Numbered from the stretch's first letter, positions 14,855-24,744 are shown. The stretch is 64,000 nt of DNA from Anaerolineaceae bacterium (GCA_011620555.1 WOYY01000039.1:26985-90984); one strand, 5' to 3'. Made by a program: numbers and translations. The notes: generated by a model from the letters alone, not told the origin.

Positions 14855-16702
14855 ATGAACAAAAAAATGACTGAAAAAACCGATTTACCGGTAATTGTGA
14901 AACTAGCTTTGGCTGTACTCGCCAGCCTGGTGATCTTTGTGGGACTGGCTGTGGTCGTGCTGGTGGGATATCAGGTGGTTTATGCGGATCGAATTTATCC
15001 CGGCGTGAGCGTCGCAGGCATTGACCTTTCCGGCCTCAAGGAGGAAGAAGCCTACCAGCGCCTGGTTGAGGACCTGCCTTTTACTTATCAGGGCGAGATC
15101 CAGCTGACTGATCAGGACCAGGTCTGGACCGTCCGTCCGATTGACCTGGGATACCTGGTGGACCCGACCAGCACTGCCCAGGCGGCTTTGGCCGTGGGCC
15201 GGGATCACTGGCTGGGCCGGGACCTGATCGACCAGGCCCGCACCTGGTTCAAGGGGGTCGAACTGGCCCCCGTGGTCTATTATGATGAACGGATCGCCCA
15301 GCTTTATCTGAAGGACCTGGCCACTGCGATTGACGCCCCGATGGTTGAAGCCTCGTTAGCGCTGGACCAAGCGGATGTCATGGTTCAGGATGGCCAGATC
15401 GGCCGCCAGGTGCAGGTTGATGATTCCCTCCAGGTTCTGGAGGTTGCCCTTTCCACTTTGCAGAATACAGCTGTGCCTCTGGTGGTGAAAGAAGAAAAGC
15501 CGCTGATCCTCGATGCGAGCGCACAGGGCGAACTGGCCCGCACGATCCTGAGCGAGCCGCTGGTCCTCACGGCCTCTGGCGGCGAAGAATCCTGGCCGAT
15601 CCCGCCGGAAGACCTGGCCGGGATGCTGGTCATCAACCAGGTGGAAGAAGGCGACGCGGGTTCAACCTTTGAGATCGGCATCAATCCGGGTTTGTTTGGT
15701 GTTTATCTTTCCAGCCTGGCCCCCAACCTCTACCAGGCGCCCGAGAATACTCGGTTCATGTTCAACGATGATACGCTGCAATTGGAAGTGGTGGAACCGG
15801 CCGTGATCGGCCGTGACCTGAATGTGGAGGCTTCGATTGACGCGATCAACGCCGGCCTGATTGCCGGAGAGCATTCGATCGCCCTGCAATTTGACGCCCT
15901 TAAACCGGCGGTGACGGATGATATGACCGGCGAAGAACTGGGGATCACCGAACTGGTGCTCAAAGAGACAACTTATTTCTATGGTTCGGATGCCGCCCGG
16001 GTCCAGAACATTGAGATTGCAGCCGCCCAATTCTATGGCCTGCTGGTCGCGCCGGGCGAGACCTTTTCCATGGCAGATGCCCTCGGCAATATCAGCCTGG
16101 AGAACGGCTACGCTGAAGCCTTGATCATTTATGGCGATCAGACCATCCAGGGCGTCGGCGGCGGGGTCTGCCAGGTGAGCACGACCCTCTTCCGGGCGGC
16201 CTTCTTTGCCGGCTACCCGATCGTGGAGCGGTATGCCCACGCTTACCGGGTGGGCTACTATGAATATGATGAGAACGGCTACAAAAACCCCAGCTACATC
16301 GGGCTCGATGCCACTGTTTATGTCCCGATTGTGGATATGAAGTTCACCAACGATTCACCTTACTGGCTTCTGATGGAGACCTATCTTTATAAAGGCAGCT
16401 CCTCCCTGGTCTGGAAGTTCTATTCCACCAAGGACGGCCGCACGGTGGACTGGGATACCACCGGCCTGGTCAATGTCGTTCCCCAGCCAGAACCTTTGTT
16501 CCGGGAGAACCCTGAACTGGGCAAGGATGAGATGAAGAAGGTCGATTACGGCGTGGATGGCGGCGATGTGACGATTGCCCGCACGGTGTTCAAGGATGGC
16601 GAAGTCTATTTCACCGACACCTTCTTCACCCGCTTCCAGGCCTGGCAGGAAGTCTGGGAATACGGCCCCGGCACCGAGAACCCGGAGGGCCGCGTTCATT
16701 AA
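14855..16702 (+). CDS. VanW-family protein with peptidoglycan-binding-like repeats
   Basis: This 615-residue protein has one N-terminal membrane helix (about 12-40), then two extracytoplasmic modules, the first starting at YPGVSVAGIDLSGL (about 48-61), of the type found N-terminal to VanW domains. The VanW domain follows (about 365-500) with APGETFSMADALG, GVGGGVCQVSTTLF and YAHAYRVGYYEYDENG. VanW accompanies vancomycin resistance clusters in some bacteria but is widespread without them; its reaction is unknown. It stands before Trm112 and the LCP protein, consistent with cell-envelope work. A start at codon 5 is possible because the promoter is so close. Confidence 0.88.
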   Translation: MNKKMTEKTDLPVIVKLALAVLASLVIFVGLAVVVLVGYQVVYADRIYPGVSVAGIDLSGLKEEEAYQRLVEDLPFTYQGEIQLTDQDQVWTVRPIDLGYLVDPTSTAQAALAVGRDHWLGRDLIDQARTWFKGVELAPVVYYDERIAQLYLKDLATAIDAPMVEASLALDQADVMVQDGQIGRQVQVDDSLQVLEVALSTLQNTAVPLVVKEEKPLILDASAQGELARTILSEPLVLTASGGEESWPIPPEDLAGMLVINQVEEGDAGSTFEIGINPGLFGVYLSSLAPNLYQAPENTRFMFNDDTLQLEVVEPAVIGRDLNVEASIDAINAGLIAGEHSIALQFDALKPAVTDDMTGEELGITELVLKETTYFYGSDAARVQNIEIAAAQFYGLLVAPGETFSMADALGNISLENGYAEALIIYGDQTIQGVGGGVCQVSTTLFRAAFFAGYPIVERYAHAYRVGYYEYDENGYKNPSYIGLDATVYVPIVDMKFTNDSPYWLLMETYLYKGSSSLVWKFYSTKDGRTVDWDTTGLVNVVPQPEPLFRENPELGKDEMKKVDYGVDGGDVTIARTVFKDGEVYFTDTFFTRFQAWQEVWEYGPGTENPEGRVH

Positions 16703-16813
16703 GCCTGCTATGGTACAATAAACGCGCTTGACCCCCTGTGGTTTCAGGGGTATGAAGTAGGATTGAAAGTTTACTGAACCCCGAAAAGATGACGGGTGAG
16801 TTCTGGAGGTTGG

Positions 16814-17035
16814 ATGGTCAGCAAAGATTTACTTGATATGCTTCGATGCCCGAACTGTGTGCAGGAAAAAGATGGCCTGCTCGACTATTATCGGGAAAGC
16901 TGGTTAATCTGCCAGGATTGCGGGCGGAAATACCCGATTGTGGATGATATCCCGGTCATGCTGATCGACGAGGGCGATAAATGGGTGGATACGGCCAAGG
17001 AAGACCTGCCGGTTCCCCCGCCCGCTATGGACTAA
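16814..17035 (+). CDS. Trm112-family zinc-binding protein
   Basis: This 73-residue protein has two CXXC zinc knuckles (Cys12/Cys15 and Cys33/Cys36) and the family signature DLLDMLRCPNC, then LICQDCGRKYPIVDDIPVML. In bacteria such proteins are thought to help methyltransferases or other enzymes as small partners. The ATG at 16814 is chosen because GGAGG lies five bases upstream; earlier starts would overlap it. It sits between VanW and LCP genes on the same strand. Confidence 0.85.
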   Translation: MVSKDLLDMLRCPNCVQEKDGLLDYYRESWLICQDCGRKYPIVDDIPVMLIDEGDKWVDTAKEDLPVPPPAMD

Positions 17036-17129
17036 TAACGCTAACACTAAAAAAGGAATAGATGATTCCGGAAGGTGCTTTTTCGCGCATTGCGCTGAGG
17101 ACGCTCTTCGGTTCATTATTGGATAGACG

Positions 17130-18527
17130 ATGAAAAAATTTTTCAGCAATCTGGTCAAGAATTTCCCCAGGGATTGGCCCACCCGGATCATCCTGATCGC
17201 GCTGATGGGGCTGGCCTTTGGCGGCGCTTTCTTTGGATACCGGCTGACCCGCAGTGTCGTCTCCACCAATGAGACCTTTTCTTTGCCGGGCGATCCGGTG
17301 ATTGCGGAAAAAACGCCCGAAGTTGATGCGACTCCTGAGCCAACCGCCGCACTGGTTGCGGCCCTCCCCACCCCGGAACCCTGGGATGGAGTCAGCCGGG
17401 TGACTATTCTGGTGATGGGCCTGGACTACCGTGACTGGTCCGCCGGCGATATTCCCCACTCGGACACCATGATCCTGCTGACCATGGACCCCCTCAACCA
17501 GACCGCGGCGATCGTTTCGATTCCCCGGGACCTCTGGGTGAGCGTGCCAGGGTTTGACTACGAAAAGATCAATACTGCCTATTACCTGGGTGAGTTGTGG
17601 AATCTGCCCGGCGGCGGCGCAGCCCTGGCCTCCCAGACGGTTGAAGAGTTCCTGGGAACGCCGGTGGATTATTACGCCCAGATCGATTTCCAGGCTTTCA
17701 TTGATTTCATTGATGATATCCAGGGTGTCCGGCTGGACATCAAGGAACCCATCGTGCTGGACCGCCTGGGAAAGTGGAACACGGTCACGCTGGAACCCGG
17801 CATTATCACGCTGCCCGGCGATTATGCCCTGGCCTATGTCCGGACCCGCAAGACTGAAGGCGGCGACTTTGACCGGGCTGCCCGCCAGCAGGAACTGATC
17901 ATGGCCGTGCGGGACCGCATCCTCGAATTTGACATGCTGCCAAGCCTGGTGGCCAATGCGCCCCAGATCTATGATGACCTCTCCGCAGGGATTAATACCA
18001 ACATGAGCTTGAACCAGGTCATCAAGCTGGCCTGGTCCTTCATGGACATTGAACGCGATAACATCAGCCAGGTGATTATCAGCAATGAATATGTGACTCT
18101 CGGCAAATCCCCGGATGGGCTGGATATCCTGATCCCGATCCCGGACAAGATCCGCCTGCTGCGGGATGAAGTCTTCGCCACTGGCGGGGGGGTTGGGCCT
18201 GTGGCCGAAGGCGAACTGAGCGATCTGGTCGCCCAGGAAGCCGCCCGTGTTTCCGTGCGGAATGGCTCTTACATGACCGGGCTGGCTTCGACCACCGCGG
18301 ATTGGATGCGCACGCAGGGCGTCAACGTGGTGGAGGAGACCAATGCCGATTACACGGTCTATTCCACTATCACAGTCTATAACGCCACCCCCTACGCGGT
18401 GAAGTGGCTTTCCCAGACTGTGGGTGTGAATTCCAGCCAGATTACCTACGCCTATGACCCGAACGCCGCGGTGGATGTGGTGGTGGTGCTGGGGGATGAG
18501 TGGGCGAATACCAACCCGATGGAATAA
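17130..18527 (+). CDS. LytR-CpsA-Psr (LCP) family cell-wall polymer ligase
   Basis: This 465-residue protein has an N-terminal membrane helix (about 14-35), a linker, the LCP catalytic domain (about 85-260) and a LytR_C domain (about 370-460). Key features are HSDTMILLTMDP with the metal-binding Asp, the Arg-rich IVSIPRDLW, and YVRTRKTEGGDFDRAARQQ, whose arginines bind pyrophosphate. LCP enzymes attach polymers such as teichoic acids or capsule to peptidoglycan outside the membrane. A terminator follows directly. Together with VanW it forms an envelope-related group. Confidence 0.92.
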   Translation: MKKFFSNLVKNFPRDWPTRIILIALMGLAFGGAFFGYRLTRSVVSTNETFSLPGDPVIAEKTPEVDATPEPTAALVAALPTPEPWDGVSRVTILVMGLDYRDWSAGDIPHSDTMILLTMDPLNQTAAIVSIPRDLWVSVPGFDYEKINTAYYLGELWNLPGGGAALASQTVEEFLGTPVDYYAQIDFQAFIDFIDDIQGVRLDIKEPIVLDRLGKWNTVTLEPGIITLPGDYALAYVRTRKTEGGDFDRAARQQELIMAVRDRILEFDMLPSLVANAPQIYDDLSAGINTNMSLNQVIKLAWSFMDIERDNISQVIISNEYVTLGKSPDGLDILIPIPDKIRLLRDEVFATGGGVGPVAEGELSDLVAQEAARVSVRNGSYMTGLASTTADWMRTQGVNVVEETNADYTVYSTITVYNATPYAVKWLSQTVGVNSSQITYAYDPNAAVDVVVVLGDEWANTNPME

Positions 18528-18546
18528 ATGAAATCGAATCCCAAAG

Positions 18547-18575
18547 GCCGTTCAAATTTGAACGGCTTTTTTTGT
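18547..18575 (+). terminator. Rho-independent terminator after the LCP gene
   Basis: The perfect 20-base palindrome GCCGTTCAAATTTGAACGGC is followed by seven T. It closes the LCP transcript. Confidence 0.9.
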
Positions 18576-18667
18576 TTCCAAAGGGTTGGACCGCTTTCCT
18601 GCGCCGCAGGCCGTTCCTGGAAAGGGTCGTGAATTGTTAACTATTTGTAAATTTCATCCGAAGCTGA

Positions 18668-18708
18668 TTGACTTGATTTTTTATTATAAGATATATTTAG
18701 TCAGCTAA
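18668..18708 (+). promoter_or_regulatory. marR-operon promoter with overlapping inverted repeat
   Basis: TTGACT (18668-18673), an 18-base spacer and TATATT (18692-18697). An inverted repeat TTAG-TCAG-CTAA (18697-18708) begins on the last base of the -10 box, a position where a MarR dimer would block initiation. The operator role is inferred from position. Confidence 0.55.
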
Positions 18709-18741
18709 TTATTATCTAAACAAACAAAATTGGGGTTCAGA

Positions 18742-19191
18742 ATGGGTCAGAATTTTTACAATAGTCTCGGTTTTTTGCTGATTCGGGTGGTCAAGCTGCA
18801 TCGCGCCCTGATGCGGCACAGGATGGAAGAATTGGGACTGCACCGCGGCCAGCCGCCTGTGATGTTTGCCCTGCAGGAGCAGAATGGCATCCCCAATTCG
18901 GAACTGGCTGAGTTTTTGGAGATCACCCCTGCCACGCTGACCAACAAGGTCAAGCGGATGGAGAAATGCGGCCTGGTAATCCGTCGGCGCGACCCGGAAG
19001 ATGAGCGGGTCAGCCGCATCTACATGACCGATAAAGGCCGTGGGATCATGGACGAATTGCATCAATCGGTTATGGATATGGAAGATGTCCTTCTGGCCGG
19101 TTTTTCAGAAGCGGAAACCGTTGAATTGAAATCGCAGCTTCTGCGAGTTGCTAAAAACATTGAAGCCGGGGATAGTTACTGTCGGAAATAA
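18742..19191 (+). CDS. MarR-family transcriptional regulator
   Basis: This 149-residue protein has the MarR winged helix: IPNSELAEFLEITPATLTNKVKRMEKCGLV (about 50-80) is the recognition region, and RRRDPEDERVSRIYMTDKG (about 82-100) is the wing. It is the first gene of an operon with two ABC exporter subunits, a common arrangement in which the regulator responds to the exported drug-like compound. The ATG at 18742 is preferred over a TTG twelve bases upstream. An inverted repeat on its promoter suggests autoregulation. Confidence 0.92.
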   Translation: MGQNFYNSLGFLLIRVVKLHRALMRHRMEELGLHRGQPPVMFALQEQNGIPNSELAEFLEITPATLTNKVKRMEKCGLVIRRRDPEDERVSRIYMTDKGRGIMDELHQSVMDMEDVLLAGFSEAETVELKSQLLRVAKNIEAGDSYCRK

Positions 19192-19219
19192 ATTTATTGT
19201 ATATTCAAGGAGTTGTGCG

Positions 19220-20998
19220 TTGGATAGTATTCGAAAAATTACACCTTTTCTAAAAAAGTATCGTTGGCAGATCGTGATCGCCATGACGGCGATGTTGTTC
19301 ATGTCCATGACGGACCTGTTGGTTCCCCGCCAGATCCAGACGATTATCGATCGGGGGATTGCCAATAGTGACCAGAAAGTTGTCCTCAATGCATCCCTGC
19401 TGATGATCGGGTTGTCCCTGCTCAGCATGGGCATGGCCTTCGTCAACACTTTCCTGTCCATGCGGGTGGCGGAGAGTTTCGCCGCGGATCTGCGCTCGAA
19501 GCTCTTTTCCAATATCCAGACCTTCTCTTTTGCCAACCTGGATAAACTGCAGACCAGCGAATTGCTGGTCCGGATGACCAGCGACATTAATATTGTGAAG
19601 ATCTCGCTGGCAATGACCATGCGGATCGTTTTCCGGGCGCCATTGATGCTGATTGGCTCTATTGTCATGCTGGTGGTGACCAGCCCCAGGCTGGCGTTGC
19701 TGCTTTTGGCCATTTTGCCCTTGCTGGGTGTGCTGATCGGCGTATTCAGCCAGAAGGCCCGGCCATTGTTTCGCAAAGTGCAGGAACGGCTGGAAAAGGT
19801 CAATATGGTGATGCAGGAAAACATCGCCGGCGTGCGCCTGGTGCGCGCTTTCGTTCGATCGGATTATGAGAAGGACCGTTTTTCAGTTCGCAACGCGGAG
19901 TATACCGAGATGGGCATCCAGGTCAACCAGATACTGGCTTTCCTGATGCCCACCATGGTGCTGGTCCTCAACCTGAGCGTGGCTGCCCTGCTGTGGTTTG
20001 GCGGCAATATGGTCATCGGCGGTTCGCTCACCACGGGACAGATTGTGGCCTTTTCCAACTACCTGATGATGACCATGTTCCCCCTGTTGCTCCTTTCGAT
20101 GATCCTGCCGCAGTATTATGCGTCCATCGCTTCAATTGATCGGGTGTTTGAAGTCCTGGAAACCCGCACCACCCTGGTTTACCCTGAAAATTCCGATCAT
20201 CAGATCACCTCTGGACGGGTTGCCTTTGACCAGGTCTGGCTCGACTATGACGGCGACGAGGGGGAACATGAGCCTGTGCTGCAGGATATTTCCTTTGTAG
20301 TTGAACCGGGGCAGATGGTTGCCCTCCTGGGCGCGACGGGGTCCGGCAAGACCAGCCTGGTGAACCTGATCCCGCGGCTTTACGACCCGACCAGAGGGCA
20401 GGTGTTGATTGACGGGGTCAATTTGAAGGAATTTTCTCAAGGTGAACTACGCCGCAATATTGCCTATGCTTTGCAGAATGCCGTCCTTTTCAGCGGCACG
20501 ATCGCGGATAATATCCGCTTTGGCCGCCCGGAGGCAACGGACGAAGAAGTGATCGCCGCGGCCAAAGCCGCCCAGGCGCATGAATTTATCCTGTCCAAAG
20601 ATGGCGCTTATCAGGCTGAGGTCAGTCAGCGTGGCGCCAATTTCTCTGGCGGGCAAAAGCAGCGCCTAGCGATCGCCCGGGCGATCTGCGTCAACCCCAG
20701 GATTTTGATTCTGGATGACAGCACCAGTGCGGTGGATGTGGAAACGGAGGTTGAGATCCAGAAAGCTTTGGAAGATTTGATGAAAGGGCGGACCAGTTTC
20801 GTGGTGGCCCAGCGGATCAGCACTGTCCTGCGGGCTGACCGGATCATGGTGTTGGAGAACGGCCGGGTGGTGGCCGACGGCGCCCATGCGGAATTGATTG
20901 AAAACAGTCCGATTTATCAGGCGATCTATCACTCCCAATTGGGAGATGGCGTTTTGAAGTTGGCCGATGTTGTGGATGCGGAGGTGTCGAATGCATAA
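19220..20998 (+). CDS. ABC exporter half-transporter with degenerate ATPase site
   Basis: This 592-residue subunit has six membrane helices (about 20-310) and a nucleotide-binding domain with Walker A GATGSGKTS (about 370), signature FSGGQ and Walker B ILILDDSTSAVD (about 490-500). The catalytic Glu after Walker B is Asp, and the switch histidine is Gln (VVAQRIST). This is the pattern of the non-catalytic partner in heterodimeric exporters such as BmrC of BmrCD. The start is TTG at 19220 with AAGGAG in front; the longer frame would overlap marR. It overlaps the next subunit by eight bases. Confidence 0.9.
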   Translation: MDSIRKITPFLKKYRWQIVIAMTAMLFMSMTDLLVPRQIQTIIDRGIANSDQKVVLNASLLMIGLSLLSMGMAFVNTFLSMRVAESFAADLRSKLFSNIQTFSFANLDKLQTSELLVRMTSDINIVKISLAMTMRIVFRAPLMLIGSIVMLVVTSPRLALLLLAILPLLGVLIGVFSQKARPLFRKVQERLEKVNMVMQENIAGVRLVRAFVRSDYEKDRFSVRNAEYTEMGIQVNQILAFLMPTMVLVLNLSVAALLWFGGNMVIGGSLTTGQIVAFSNYLMMTMFPLLLLSMILPQYYASIASIDRVFEVLETRTTLVYPENSDHQITSGRVAFDQVWLDYDGDEGEHEPVLQDISFVVEPGQMVALLGATGSGKTSLVNLIPRLYDPTRGQVLIDGVNLKEFSQGELRRNIAYALQNAVLFSGTIADNIRFGRPEATDEEVIAAAKAAQAHEFILSKDGAYQAEVSQRGANFSGGQKQRLAIARAICVNPRILILDDSTSAVDVETEVEIQKALEDLMKGRTSFVVAQRISTVLRADRIMVLENGRVVADGAHAELIENSPIYQAIYHSQLGDGVLKLADVVDAEVSNA

Positions 20999-22784
20999 CC
21001 GCCTGTCTGTGGATCAACGTGCAACCCAGGCCCGGCGGCCCTTTAAAGGGTTCCGGCGCCTGCTCAGTTATCTAAAACCCTTCCAGTTCCAGCTGGTGGT
21101 CGTTTTTATCTTTGTCCTGTTGGCGACTGCGCTCAATGTGGCCGGCCCCTATCTGATCGGTCAGACGGTTGACCTGGCGCTCACGTCAAAAGATTATGAT
21201 CAGCTGGTTCGAATGATCCTGCTGCTGCTCTCGAACTATTTGTTGATGTGGGTTTTCAGCGTCATCTATGGCCGCATCATGGCGAATACAGCCCAAAAGG
21301 CCATGCAGGGCATCCGGCAGGCGCTCTTTGACCACATGCAGGAGCTTTCGATCAGTTATTATGACAGGCAAAATGCTGGCGACCTCCTGAGCCGCCTGAC
21401 CAACGATATGGACGCCATCAATGCGCTCCTCTCGCAAAATCTGATCGCCTTTGTCCAGAGTTTCACAATGGTGATCGGTGTGTTGATCATGATGTTCTCG
21501 CTGAGTTACCAGCTCACCCTGGCCGCGCTGATCGTCATCCCGCTGACCTTCCTGGCAACCGGCCTGATTATGAAATCCAGCCGGCCGGCCTTCCAGAAAC
21601 TGCAAAGCTCCCTGGGACAGATGAATGGCCTCCTGGAAGAGGACCTCAGCGGGCAGCGGGTCGTGATCGCCTATGGGCAGCAGGGCCGGTCCCTGGAAGA
21701 TTTTGAGATCTACAATCAGGAAGTGCGCGCCGCCGGGACCAGAGCCAATATTCTGGCTGGGTTGATGCCCCCGATCACCGGCATTTTGAACAACCTGGAT
21801 GTGATTGTGGTGGTGGGGATTGGCGCAGCCTTGTTGATCAACGGTTCCGATACGATCACGGTCGGTTTGATCACTTCCTTCTCGGAATATACGCGCCGTT
21901 TCGGCCGCCCGATCATGCAGATCGCCAACCTCTTCAACAGCATGATGGCTGCTTTGGCCGGCGCGGAACGGATCTTTCAGGTCTTGGATGCCAAGCCAGA
22001 GATCGAAGATAAGCCTGACGCGATCGCTTTGGACGAGGTCAAAGGCGAGGTTCGGTTTGAAGATGTCTCCTTTGGCTATGTTGAAAACCAGCCCATCCTG
22101 AAGCACGTCAGCCTGGAGGCCAAACCCGGCAAGACGGTTGCCTTGGTTGGCCCCACGGGGGCCGGCAAGACCACCATCATCAACCTGCTTTCCCGTTTTT
22201 ACGACATTGATTCCGGCAGGATCCTGATCGATGGGCATGATATCCGCGATATCCGGCAAGAGGACCTGCGGCGGAAACTGGGGATTGTCCTGCAGGATAC
22301 CTACCTGTTTTCCGAATCGGTGATGGAAAATATCCGCTATGGCCGTCTGGACGCCACCGAGGAAGAGATCATCAAAGCCGCGAAACTGGCCAATGCTGAC
22401 GGATTCATCCAACGTTTGCCGGATGGCTATCATACCGAGTTGTCAGAAGGGGGCACGAACCTCAGCGAAGGGCAGCGTCAGCTGCTGGCCATTGCCCGGG
22501 CGATCCTGGCTGATCCAGCCATCCTGATCCTGGATGAAGCAACCAGCAGCGTGGATACCCGCACCGAGGTGGAGATTCAGGCGGCGCTGTTGAAGCTGAT
22601 GGAAGGGCGGACCTCCTTCGTGATTGCCCACCGGCTCAGTACGATCCGCAATGCCGATCAGATCCTGGTGATCAACGATGGCGAGCTGATCGAACGGGGC
22701 ACCCATGAAAACCTGCTGGATGAAAAAGGTTTTTACTATAACCTTTACACCAGCCAGTTCAAAGGCTTGCCGATGGCGATCTAG
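20991..22784 (+). CDS. ABC exporter half-transporter, catalytic partner
   Basis: This 597-residue subunit has six membrane helices (about 30-330) and a nucleotide-binding domain with Walker A GPTGAGKTT (about 387-395), Walker B ILILDEATSSVD with the normal Glu, and VIAHRLST with the normal switch His. Its signature loop is the non-standard LSEGQ, as in heterodimeric exporters where the sites are asymmetric. It completes a BmrCD/TM287-288-type pair with the preceding gene and probably exports lipids or toxic compounds under MarR control. GGAGG stands before its ATG. Confidence 0.92.
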   Translation: MHNRLSVDQRATQARRPFKGFRRLLSYLKPFQFQLVVVFIFVLLATALNVAGPYLIGQTVDLALTSKDYDQLVRMILLLLSNYLLMWVFSVIYGRIMANTAQKAMQGIRQALFDHMQELSISYYDRQNAGDLLSRLTNDMDAINALLSQNLIAFVQSFTMVIGVLIMMFSLSYQLTLAALIVIPLTFLATGLIMKSSRPAFQKLQSSLGQMNGLLEEDLSGQRVVIAYGQQGRSLEDFEIYNQEVRAAGTRANILAGLMPPITGILNNLDVIVVVGIGAALLINGSDTITVGLITSFSEYTRRFGRPIMQIANLFNSMMAALAGAERIFQVLDAKPEIEDKPDAIALDEVKGEVRFEDVSFGYVENQPILKHVSLEAKPGKTVALVGPTGAGKTTIINLLSRFYDIDSGRILIDGHDIRDIRQEDLRRKLGIVLQDTYLFSESVMENIRYGRLDATEEEIIKAAKLANADGFIQRLPDGYHTELSEGGTNLSEGQRQLLAIARAILADPAILILDEATSSVDTRTEVEIQAALLKLMEGRTSFVIAHRLSTIRNADQILVINDGELIERGTHENLLDEKGFYYNLYTSQFKGLPMAI

Positions 22785-22831
22785 GCGATTGGGCCAGAAG
22801 GAAAATCTGCATTCAAAACCTACATTAAATA

Positions 22832-22864
22832 ACGCAGAGATGTTGCTGGCAACAATTCTGCGTT
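22832..22864. terminator. Hairpin between convergent ABC and degV genes
   Basis: ACGCAGAGATGTTG pairs with CAACAATTCTGCGT around CTGG, with two mismatched positions. It lies between two convergent genes and probably stops transcription from both sides. Confidence 0.7.
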
Positions 22865-22885
22865 TGACTTAATTGGAAATGAAAT

Positions 22886-23749
22886 TTAGGGCAGCGCCGG
22901 GTAGGTTTCCAACAGGGCGAAGGCGACGCCGACCAGCCCCCGGCCGGTATGCGCGCCGAGGACGGGCGAGATCGAACAATCGGGCAGCCACTCGCACTTG
23001 AACATCTTTTCCAGGGCTTCCCGCAGCATCAGGGCCCCTTCCGGGTTGTTGGCGTGGCCGATTTGCAACCGGAGGCTGGCGCCTTCGCCAAATTTCTCAG
23101 CGATGTACGGGGGGATGGCCTGGATCGCTCGCTTGAAAGTGCGGCTTTTGCCGCGGTCATAGTATTTGCCATCCTTCTTATCGACGCCGATCAGGGGTTT
23201 GATGCCCAGCAGGGACGCCAAAAGGCCTTTCAGATGGCTGATCCGGCCGCCATTGATTAGATAGGTCAGATCCGGCAGGGTGAAGACCATCTCTGATTTT
23301 TCGCGGATGGTATCGAGCAATTCGAGGATTTTTTTGGCAGGCCAGTTGGCCTTGACCGCCCGGATGGCGGCTTCAACCTGCCAGCCCATTTCGATGGATA
23401 GCGAGCGGGTATCCACCAGGGTTATTTTGGCCCCCAGGGCTTGTTTGGCTGCATTGGCAGCCGAGTTAAAGGTGCCGCTGAGCCCCGAGGAGATGTGAAG
23501 CGATAGGATCTCCGGGTCCTCTTTGGCCAACTCATTATAGATCTCCTGAAATTCACCGGGTGAGGGTGTGGAGGTGATTGGCATGCTATCGGTATCTTCA
23601 AGCAACCGGTAAAAATCTTCCGGCTGGATATCAACACCGCTCCTGTAGGTCACACTGTCGAGTGTGAGCTTCAGGGGCAAAGTGTGTAGATTTACCCCTT
23701 GTTTCTGCTCTGGTGAAATATCAAAACCACTATCTGTAACTATTTGCAT
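22886..23749 (-). CDS. DegV-family fatty-acid-binding protein
   Basis: This 287-residue protein opens with MQIVTDSGFDISPEQ, and contains ITSTPSPGEFQE, HISSGLSGTFNSA and IKPLIGVDKKDGKYYDRGKSR, all landmarks of the DegV fold. Members bind a long-chain fatty acid and, where studied (FakB), present it to a kinase for phosphorylation; no FakA gene is in view. The start at 23749 has AGGAG eight bases upstream; a longer frame adds a non-conserved extension. It is monocistronic. Confidence 0.9.
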   Translation of the reverse strand: MQIVTDSGFDISPEQKQGVNLHTLPLKLTLDSVTYRSGVDIQPEDFYRLLEDTDSMPITSTPSPGEFQEIYNELAKEDPEILSLHISSGLSGTFNSAANAAKQALGAKITLVDTRSLSIEMGWQVEAAIRAVKANWPAKKILELLDTIREKSEMVFTLPDLTYLINGGRISHLKGLLASLLGIKPLIGVDKKDGKYYDRGKSRTFKRAIQAIPPYIAEKFGEGASLRLQIGHANNPEGALMLREALEKMFKCEWLPDCSISPVLGAHTGRGLVGVAFALLETYPALP

Positions 23750-23890
23750 CTGGCGCACTCCTGATCGAAATAAATGATGACACAACCCAGAGGCAAATAC
23801 AATAAATAAACCTTCAGTTTAAGTATACCCGTAATTTGTCCTGTAAAGGCGGTCAATTTGCCTTGACAGGTCAATTTGGTTAAGTAAATT

Positions 23891-23924
23891 AACCCTGCTG
23901 ATCCAAAATAGTTTCAGCAGGGTT
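23891..23924. terminator. Hairpin downstream of the first SIMPL gene
   Basis: AACCCTGCTGA pairs with TCAGCAGGGTT around a twelve-base loop. On the minus strand it is followed by AATTTACTT, so it may terminate the SIMPL transcript. Confidence 0.5.
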
Positions 23925-23974
23925 AGGGAGATAGGTGTCAGGTTGGCCGGATCGGCGATGCCGATCAGGTCAGC

Positions 23975-24709
23975 CTAATTGAATTCATAGGTGATGTTCG
24001 CGGTGACCTGGATGATCAATGTGCCGCTGGAAATTGGCACATCGCCGCCAGCCTGCTCCATCATAGCTGAGCGGGCGGGGGAAGTGCTGCCATTGCTGAT
24101 GCTGAGATAGTTGATGGCGCCCAGCGTGACACCGGCGGCATCTGCGATCTCCTGAGCCTGACTGGCTGCGCTGTCAATGGCTTTTTGGGTCGCTTCCGCA
24201 ACTGCGGCGGAGGTATCTTCAAGTTCAAAGCTGATGCTGTTGATCGTGTTGGCGCCCTGATCCACGACTTTGGAGAGGACCTCGCCCAGAGAGTCAAGAT
24301 CGCGGACGATGACCAGAACAGTGTTTTGGACCACAAAAAGGGTCTGTGGTTCACTGGCAGTTTCCAGCTCCGGATCCTCCTGGATGACGGGGACATATTG
24401 CTGCTGCTGGTAGATATAGAAATCAGAGGTCTGGATGTCTTCCTCAGCCACGCCAAGGGCCACCAAAGCCTGCCTGACGGCATTCACGTCTTGGGTGTTG
24501 GCGCTGAGGGCTGTGGCCGCGTCGGCGTCCTGCGTGGTCACGCCGATGTTCACCCGGGCGATATCCGGGACGACATAAACGGTGCCTGTCCCGTAGATAT
24601 TTACTGTCCGCACCGAGCCGGTGCGGGATGCGCCTGGCAATGCCCCACAACCGCTCACCAGGGCTGCAATCGCGAGTGCGGTAAATGCTGCAATGAGATA
24701 CTTTTTCAT
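23975..24709 (-). CDS. SIMPL-domain (DUF541) lipoprotein
   Basis: This 244-residue protein has a lipoprotein signal ending in VSGC (Cys21) and one SIMPL domain: a start IYGTGTVYVVPDIARVNIGV (about 44-63), a helix-rich middle, and VILTQ-like end strands (GTLIIQVTANITYEF). SIMPL proteins are extracytoplasmic, their role is unclear, and they often form large oligomers. It lies downstream of a close paralogue on the same strand, about 80 bases apart with a hairpin between. Confidence 0.88.
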   Translation of the reverse strand: MKKYLIAAFTALAIAALVSGCGALPGASRTGSVRTVNIYGTGTVYVVPDIARVNIGVTTQDADAATALSANTQDVNAVRQALVALGVAEEDIQTSDFYIYQQQQYVPVIQEDPELETASEPQTLFVVQNTVLVIVRDLDSLGEVLSKVVDQGANTINSISFELEDTSAAVAEATQKAIDSAASQAQEIADAAGVTLGAINYLSISNGSTSPARSAMMEQAGGDVPISSGTLIIQVTANITYEFN

Positions 24710-24744
24710 TAAAAGCCTCCTAACAGATCTTCCGTTAGTGAGTT

